Shown piece by piece: positions 58,503 to 64,000 of a stretch of DNA of 64,000 nucleotides; within the stretch, counting starts at the first letter, position 1, and each line of letters opens with the position of its first letter. The DNA lies in NCBI GenBank assembly GCA_050084985.1, contig JBITNC010000001.1, forward strand, positions 106,144,001 through 106,208,000. Direction: 5' to 3'. This stretch comes from Nageia nagi (lineage: Eukaryota > Pinophyta). The notes beneath the pieces are model-generated. The model was not told where the DNA came from. It did not search any database and was given only the letters and a program-made list of their open reading frames with translations. The position numbers were made by a program, and so were the translations under genes.

Positions 58503-60300
58503 GTGGTCATTGTTGATTAGTATAATGTAACCTTAAGGTTTGGTCTGGTCTAGTTCTCCATTACCTGCAATAGTAGGGTTCTTGAAAGAGCAAAAGATGG
58601 TGGGATAGTATGCTCATGGGAGATTTTCTCCTTAATCTCTAGGTTAGAGGTTGGTTTCTATCTATGGTAAAGGTTAAAAGCAATTGTAAAGAGATGAAAG
58701 AAGGTAGAGCAACAGGGAAAGAGATAAAAATCTAAACTACTAAAATAAGCTAAAACTAATTAGCTAAGCATTACCACATAGGTAGTAATCCATTTTCAAG
58801 ATTAATAATAGAAATACTATCTTACCTTTGGGGTCTCATAGTTGCAATACAGAGCCATAATTGAGGATAATATTTTATACATAACACTTACAAACATAAC
58901 AACAACCATAATATGTAGAGGGAAAAATATCACTATATTGTATTATCACATATGAAAGCACTTCATACATTAGGCAACTTTGCTAAAATGTTTAACCCTA
59001 TGGACCTCTATCAGTCCACTATTTATTAGAATATATTTACAAATGGGTGGTTCTCCACCATTATTGCCTTTAATTTCTCTATTAACTAAGAATAGAAATA
59101 AGGAATTATTTATAAATGTACAACTTCAATCTATGATTGTGCTAGATTGCATAGTGACTTAGTATAATCAACACCAATGTTTGGGAATCTATAAACTTTG
59201 AATATTTGTACCTTCTCAACCTCAATCTCTCATATTTATCTTTGATTGTATCCTTTTGCAATTGTATATAATTTTTTAAGGTGTGGTTTTTCAACTTGAT
59301 TGGTACAATTTATCTTTATGCTCTTTTGGTACCCATAAAACTCTTTGCAACCATTTATGAAGCTCATTGTAGCTTCAAGTTGTGAAAAATATGAGGGCAA
59401 TGAAAGATATAACATTGAAACATAAGCAAGAACTACTAATTCCATGTGGAAATGACTTGAATTCAACATATTAACATAGCCCTAGGGGTCAAACACTCTT
59501 GATTAAGTGGACCTAGGTGTCTCCTTATCTCACACTCATTTCATCTTAGTATGTCTTATGTGCTCTAGAGGGGTCTATTGACTAACTGGGATTTGCCTTA
59601 TCACCCATCGATTTTCAACAAAAAGTGTGGCATCATCTCTTAAAATTAGCAAGATATGCAAAATGAACTCACTAAATATCTTCCATTGCTTAGTTTTTCG
59701 GTAACACCTACTAATTTTTGATGTATGGTACAACTTTTTCTCTGGAAATCCATGGGCTTTAGAACATTACCCATTGATTAATTCAACTCAATAATGACTC
59801 ATAATTACAATACTACTTAGAAAGAGTACCTAGGTCTACAAAACCTAAATTTTATAGACTTGAACTCTTATAAGACCAAGACTTAGACTTAGACACTTAC
59901 TTCTCTTACATGTTATGCTACCTCTTGCACATGACTTAGACAAAATAAGACTTCCTTTTGGCTTTAGACCTATGTACAGTTACTAGTGGAGATCCAAATA
60001 TGTTGTAAAAAACATATGGAACTTATTTACACAACAAAACCTGTCTCTCAACAAAATGGTGCTTTGAACTATCATACAAATTAACTACAACCCAAAAACA
60101 TCAACAGTACTTAGACTTTTCTAGACTTAACAAATCTTGAAAAAAATGACTTAGTATAAAGACTATACACTTATTACAATACTTATAAAAGAATGAAAAG
60201 GTAGTAAGAAATGGAAATTGAAAGCATGGATCTTATTGAGAAATAATAAAAGAATGAAATAATAACAAAATGTTAACCTCCTTACACAGTGTAATTTTGA
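58503..60300 (-). other. Non-coding side of a minus-strand element
   Basis: After the abrupt end of the reverse transcriptase, no coding frame is seen on either strand. The stretch lies downstream of the long minus-strand ORF and may be its 3' non-coding region or an LTR, inserted into the gypsy element. The other edge would lie outside the window, so the limits and class are not shown. Confidence 0.4.
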
Positions 60301-63300
60301 AAGAATAACAATCTTTTAGTGGCTCTTAAGGTCTTCATCCTACTGAAGAATAGGACCCTTATTGGCCACTTCACTTGCTTGCCCATATGGATCCTTTGGT
60401 AGGACTTTTGGTAGTGGAATTAAATTTAAAAGAAGTAGAGACTATAGCTTCTTATATAGATCTTTTAGATCTTGATTATCTACTTGTGAAAAAACAAGCC
60501 ATGCTTGTAATTTGAGTATATTTTCTCTAAATCTCATTAACATGTTCTCAAGTCTTCTAGCATACAATAATCTTGATACTACTTCTTGGGCCAAGTCACT
60601 TCTTATTTACAAGTTTGAAATTTATTTTTTAGAAAATGATTGCTCTAAAAATTATTTAATATTCACCACCCATCGATCAATGCTACTCTATATATCTAGT
60701 CTCCCATATTTTGGGAACCTTTAATTGAACCAAATAATGAAAGACTCTATGTACAAAGCCAATTTCTATTTTCAACTGATGTTTCTCCAAGTCTAGAACA
60801 AACACTAATTCTTGCAAATCATAGATATCTTTTGTCCTTCTCAAAACTATCTATCTAGTCCTTAAAGTTATTATAGCCTAATCTTTCTCTGTTAAATCTT
60901 TGAGCCAACTTTGCATCCCTTCAATTGGCAATCTTGGGATTGATAAGGCCAGTTTTTGAAGTGTGGTATGAGCATTATACTACTTGAAAACTTATTCTAT
61001 TTGATTCTTCAATATATATAACTATAACATGTTGAATAGTCTTTCTCTTATCTATTCAACCAAGGTTTTTATGAAATTCTTAACAATTTCCACTAGCTTG
61101 ATCTTATCATCATTTAACACTTTATTTATTGCTATTATCTTTTTCAATTCCCCTTTGGTCTTCTAAGCCTTTTATTTTTCAATTACACTAGCTTAAGCCT
61201 TAAGGTATTCAATATGTTTGTTCATGTTCTCTAGCTCAACCTTAGCCTCTTTAAGGCTATTATCATACTTAGTTTTCTTCTTGGCCAGTTTTTCAATTAA
61301 TTCTTTATTTTGATTTTGTAGTCCAACTATCATCTTATCCCTTTGGGAGTAGTCCTTTTTATACTAGTCAATCTTTTTATTGAGTTTATCTATTTTGTTC
61401 TCCATTGATTGGAGACTCTTATTAGTAGCTAGGAAAGTGTTTACCAAAAACCTAGAGTAATCTATAGCTGGAGCACTCTGCATATTTACATTTATAACAA
61501 TTTTAGGGGTTTTTTCTAATTACCCTTGTTTAAGGGGCATATAAGCAATTTTAATCTCCCTCATTTCTATCACTTTACTCAAAATTATCACCTATTCCTA
61601 TAGAAGCATAAGGGTTTTATTAATAAATGTCACCCAATCAATGGCCTCTACTACTTGAGTAGAAAAAAATACTTTTGATTTCCTCTTGAGAGGTTGTAGA
61701 ATAAGGAATTAAATAGTGATGAGATGCACTTTCTCCTTAGGTTAATACTGGAGTATCTTTGATAGGTGTGTTTATTGCTATCTCTACAATGGGTATTACC
61801 CATACATCTTCTTCTTCCTCATATGTAGAAGGCTCTTCTTTAGGTGAATTATCTTTTGGGTTGGAGTCTTTATTTTTATTCAAATCATTATCATCATCAT
61901 CTCCTCCATCTCCACCCACTTCTCCTCTTGTTGCTATTGCGCCCATTATGGTTGATGTATCCCTAGTTGTACCAATCACATTTCCTCCCTCTTGCTACAT
62001 TTCATCCATGAGATCTTCTTATGCATCCTGATATAAAATCATGTCTATGCTCTAGGGTCTTTGGGTTTTTTCTACATCCACCAATTCAGTTATCCTATGC
62101 TTGGTTCAAGTTGTTCTTCACTTATCGAGGAGATGGAGTTTGGGGTTTTCTTATTATAGGTGGCTTTATAATAGGCTTCTTATTTTTTATCATATATTTT
62201 TACTCTAAGGGTTATTATGCATTTGATACTAGCCTGATTCTTCTCCTCTTTAGAGAAGACTCCTTGGGAGCAATAGCCATTTCATTTTTCCTTTTCTAAA
62301 GCTATCAGGAACTAGATGCTTCTTCAACTTTTATCTTCTTTGGTTTCTATAGTTCCCATGTCCATTTTTCCAATGGTTTATCATATTTTGTAGCATTCCT
62401 TTGAAAATTGGCTTAGAGGGGTTCTCCTATTTTCAATAATGAGTCCTACATGTACTGGGAATTCCAGTACTAATCATATGTAAACTCACCAAAGCATTAT
62501 TTTTCAACATGATTTACTTTTGCAATACATTTAAATCTAATTTTTTTGAAATATTCAATTTTTTTGGGTCCCCAATCCAACTCCTCTTGTAAATGGGTAA
62601 CTACCTCCTAGGTCAAGGCAAATTCTTGACGTATGACTTCCCAAATTCTATACTTTTTAAAACCTTCAAGATCCATTCATCCCTTATCAAGAATCTTAAA
62701 TTCTTACTCAAGAGATGCCTCAACCTCTTCTTTTATTTGATTTTCAAATTATTCTACATGTAATTGGGCTTAATGGGAAAATATTGAGTGTTTTTTATTA
62801 GATTTGATTATCCTTATCATTTCACTAATTGGGTCATATGCCTAGGGGTATCTATAGTATCTAATTTGAAATTGTGTATAATAAAATCAGCTAACTAATC
62901 TTTATACCCTATTTCTATTAAAGTAAAATTTACTGATTGGGAAGGTATTTTAATTAGATGTTTGAAATTATCCCCTAACCCATACTTAGTATCTATGGCA
63001 CAAATTTGTCTACCCATCTCTAAAGAATATAACTATAAGGTAACACATTTAAGAAGAAAAAATGGGGTCTCAAAATAATGATACCTAATAATTATTATGT
63101 GGTTCTTCAAAAATACTAATCTCATATCATGTTTCCTCTTTGCAACTCATCTATGATAGATTGGTGGAGTCTATGGGTGACCCTCCCCGTAAGAATGCAC
63201 ATCATCTAAGTAAAGAATTTTTTCATGAACTCATAGTATGAGCTATGTACCTTTGTGAGCATTGGTACTCTTAAATCAATTAGTACAAATGCCATGGATA

Positions 63301-64000
63301 GAGTCACCAATGTAATCTATAGTCCTCCTTATACCAAAACTTCCAAGTTTTGGTGGACTATAAGCCATCATAAATATGGTGAATTCCAAAAATTAGATTT
63401 TTTCAATATTGAACAAATTTCTCTAGTCTTATTTGAGATGAAAGAAAAACATAGCAAATGTGTTCCTTAATGATATTATATGCCATTCTCATCATGGCTT
63501 CATCTACTTAAATCTAGGTCTTCTTTCCAAGAATAACAACCAACACCTGTAGGACCTATCTATTCTAACATTTATCAAAGGTGGCAATGTCATAGCTCTA
63601 TAGGAACTTGGTTTATCTTCCTTCATACCTCTCATCAATCCAATCCAACATCTCACTTTCATTATAATAAAAATCAACCTTTTCTTTCTTGATATTAACT
63701 TTATTATTAACATGGAAGGTCCAATTAGTAGGGACTATGAGTGCATGTACAATTGCTTCTAGGGATTAGTTGAAAAGGATATTGGGCTAGTATTTGGAAT
63801 CTACTTCTCCCTTCTTCTATTCCTTGTAAGATTTAACCTCATATCCCTATGGGCTATGCCTAAGTGCAATAGAAATAAGGAGCTTTGGGTAAGTGAAAGA
63901 CTCGTAGGGCACATAATACTCCAAGCCTTGATCCAACATAACATTATTTATTAATTCTACTAATGACTTCTCTTTACCTACAACCTTTGGTATCTAGTTC
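60300..64000 (-). pseudogene. Long decayed ORF of unknown family, runs off the window
   Basis: Reading from 64000 down: KEKSLVELINNVMLDQGLEY, VPYESFTYPKLLISIALRHS, HALIVPTNWTFHVNNKVN, YNESEMLDWIDERYEG, SYDIATF, EAMMRMAYNIIKEHICY and TWKFWYKEDYRL. Then come FKKYRIWEVIRQEFAL, LQEELDWGPKKIEYFKK and KYDKPLEKWTWELQKPKK, then KESSLKRRRIRLVSNA. At 61979-61737 is an acidic stretch (GDDDDNDLN, STYEEEEDVWVIP), and at 61200-60900 a Lys/Glu-rich, coiled-coil-like tail. Stops are at Gln, Arg or Trp positions. The total of well over 1000 codons and the setting among transposons suggest an element-borne protein, perhaps a gag or an extra ORF. I recognise no domain and assign no function. Confidence 0.45.

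Noticed and set aside
1-64000. tRNA, rRNA, organelle-derived or CRISPR sequences
   Set aside because: I looked for conserved tRNA and rRNA words, organelle genes and regularly spaced repeats and found none convincing; the tandem arrays have coding or transposon explanations.

Overview
This window looks like nuclear DNA from a seed plant with a large genome, and a gymnosperm is the best guess. It is very AT-rich and holds layers of nested, decayed transposons: Ty3/gypsy elements, two kinds of non-LTR retrotransposon, a CACTA-like DNA element and an unplaced inverted-repeat element. It also holds plant-only gene families (PPR, a small F-box protein, DUF506). I see no bacterial, viral or organellar gene, no rRNA, no tRNA and no CRISPR array. 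The gymnosperm placement is an inference from element style and age, not from a marker gene. I found no intact gene. Nearly every recognisable reading frame has stops where the family expects Gln (CAA/CAG), Arg (CGA) or Trp (TGG), the pattern left by deamination of methylated cytosine.

Layout. 0-1.9 kb: 3' part of a Ty3/gypsy pol gene (RNase H, integrase), followed by a 3' non-coding region with a 191-bp tandem repeat, a polypurine tract and an LTR (to about 3.58 kb). 3.6-6.0 kb: inner region of a related element with a gag-like ORF. 6.06-7.0 kb: a copy of the inverted-repeat element called R1 here. 7-12.4 kb: non-coding duplications and telomere-like repeats. 12.4-14.1 kb: another LTR start and an L1-type ORF1 fragment. 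14.93-21.91 kb: a complete LTR element with both LTRs, target-site duplication, primer-binding site and polypurine tract but no pol. It sits inside a repeat (H) whose second copy at 27.4-30.4 kb keeps the empty site. 24.2-25.9 kb: non-LTR reverse transcriptase tail. 29.17-30.26 kb: CACTA-like element carrying a PPR gene fragment, inserted in the second H copy. 34.7-35.9 kb: second non-LTR tail. 35.9-38.3 kb: AT-rich direct repeats, with one more copy at 44.28-44.76 kb.

Between those repeats lies a less AT-rich gene island with broken copies of a DUF506 gene and an F-box gene (both minus strand, exons still traceable) and an unknown plus-strand ORF with an internal duplication. 44.8-48 kb: an unknown decayed minus-strand ORF and an L1-type LINE (ORF1, start of ORF2). 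49.0-53.1 kb: a minus-strand PPR pseudogene whose 3' part became a tandem array of about 133-bp units, cut twice by R1. 53.2-58.5 kb: a Ty3/gypsy element (5' LTR, primer site, gag, protease, start of reverse transcriptase), its gag cut by a third R1 copy. 58.5-64 kb: sequence of another, minus-strand element with a long decayed unknown ORF.

The strongest new observation is R1: about 1.05-1.1 kb, GGG...CCC inverted termini and 4-bp AT-rich target duplications. Three insertion sites are fixed to the base because removing the element restores a PPR frame (twice) and a gag frame (once).
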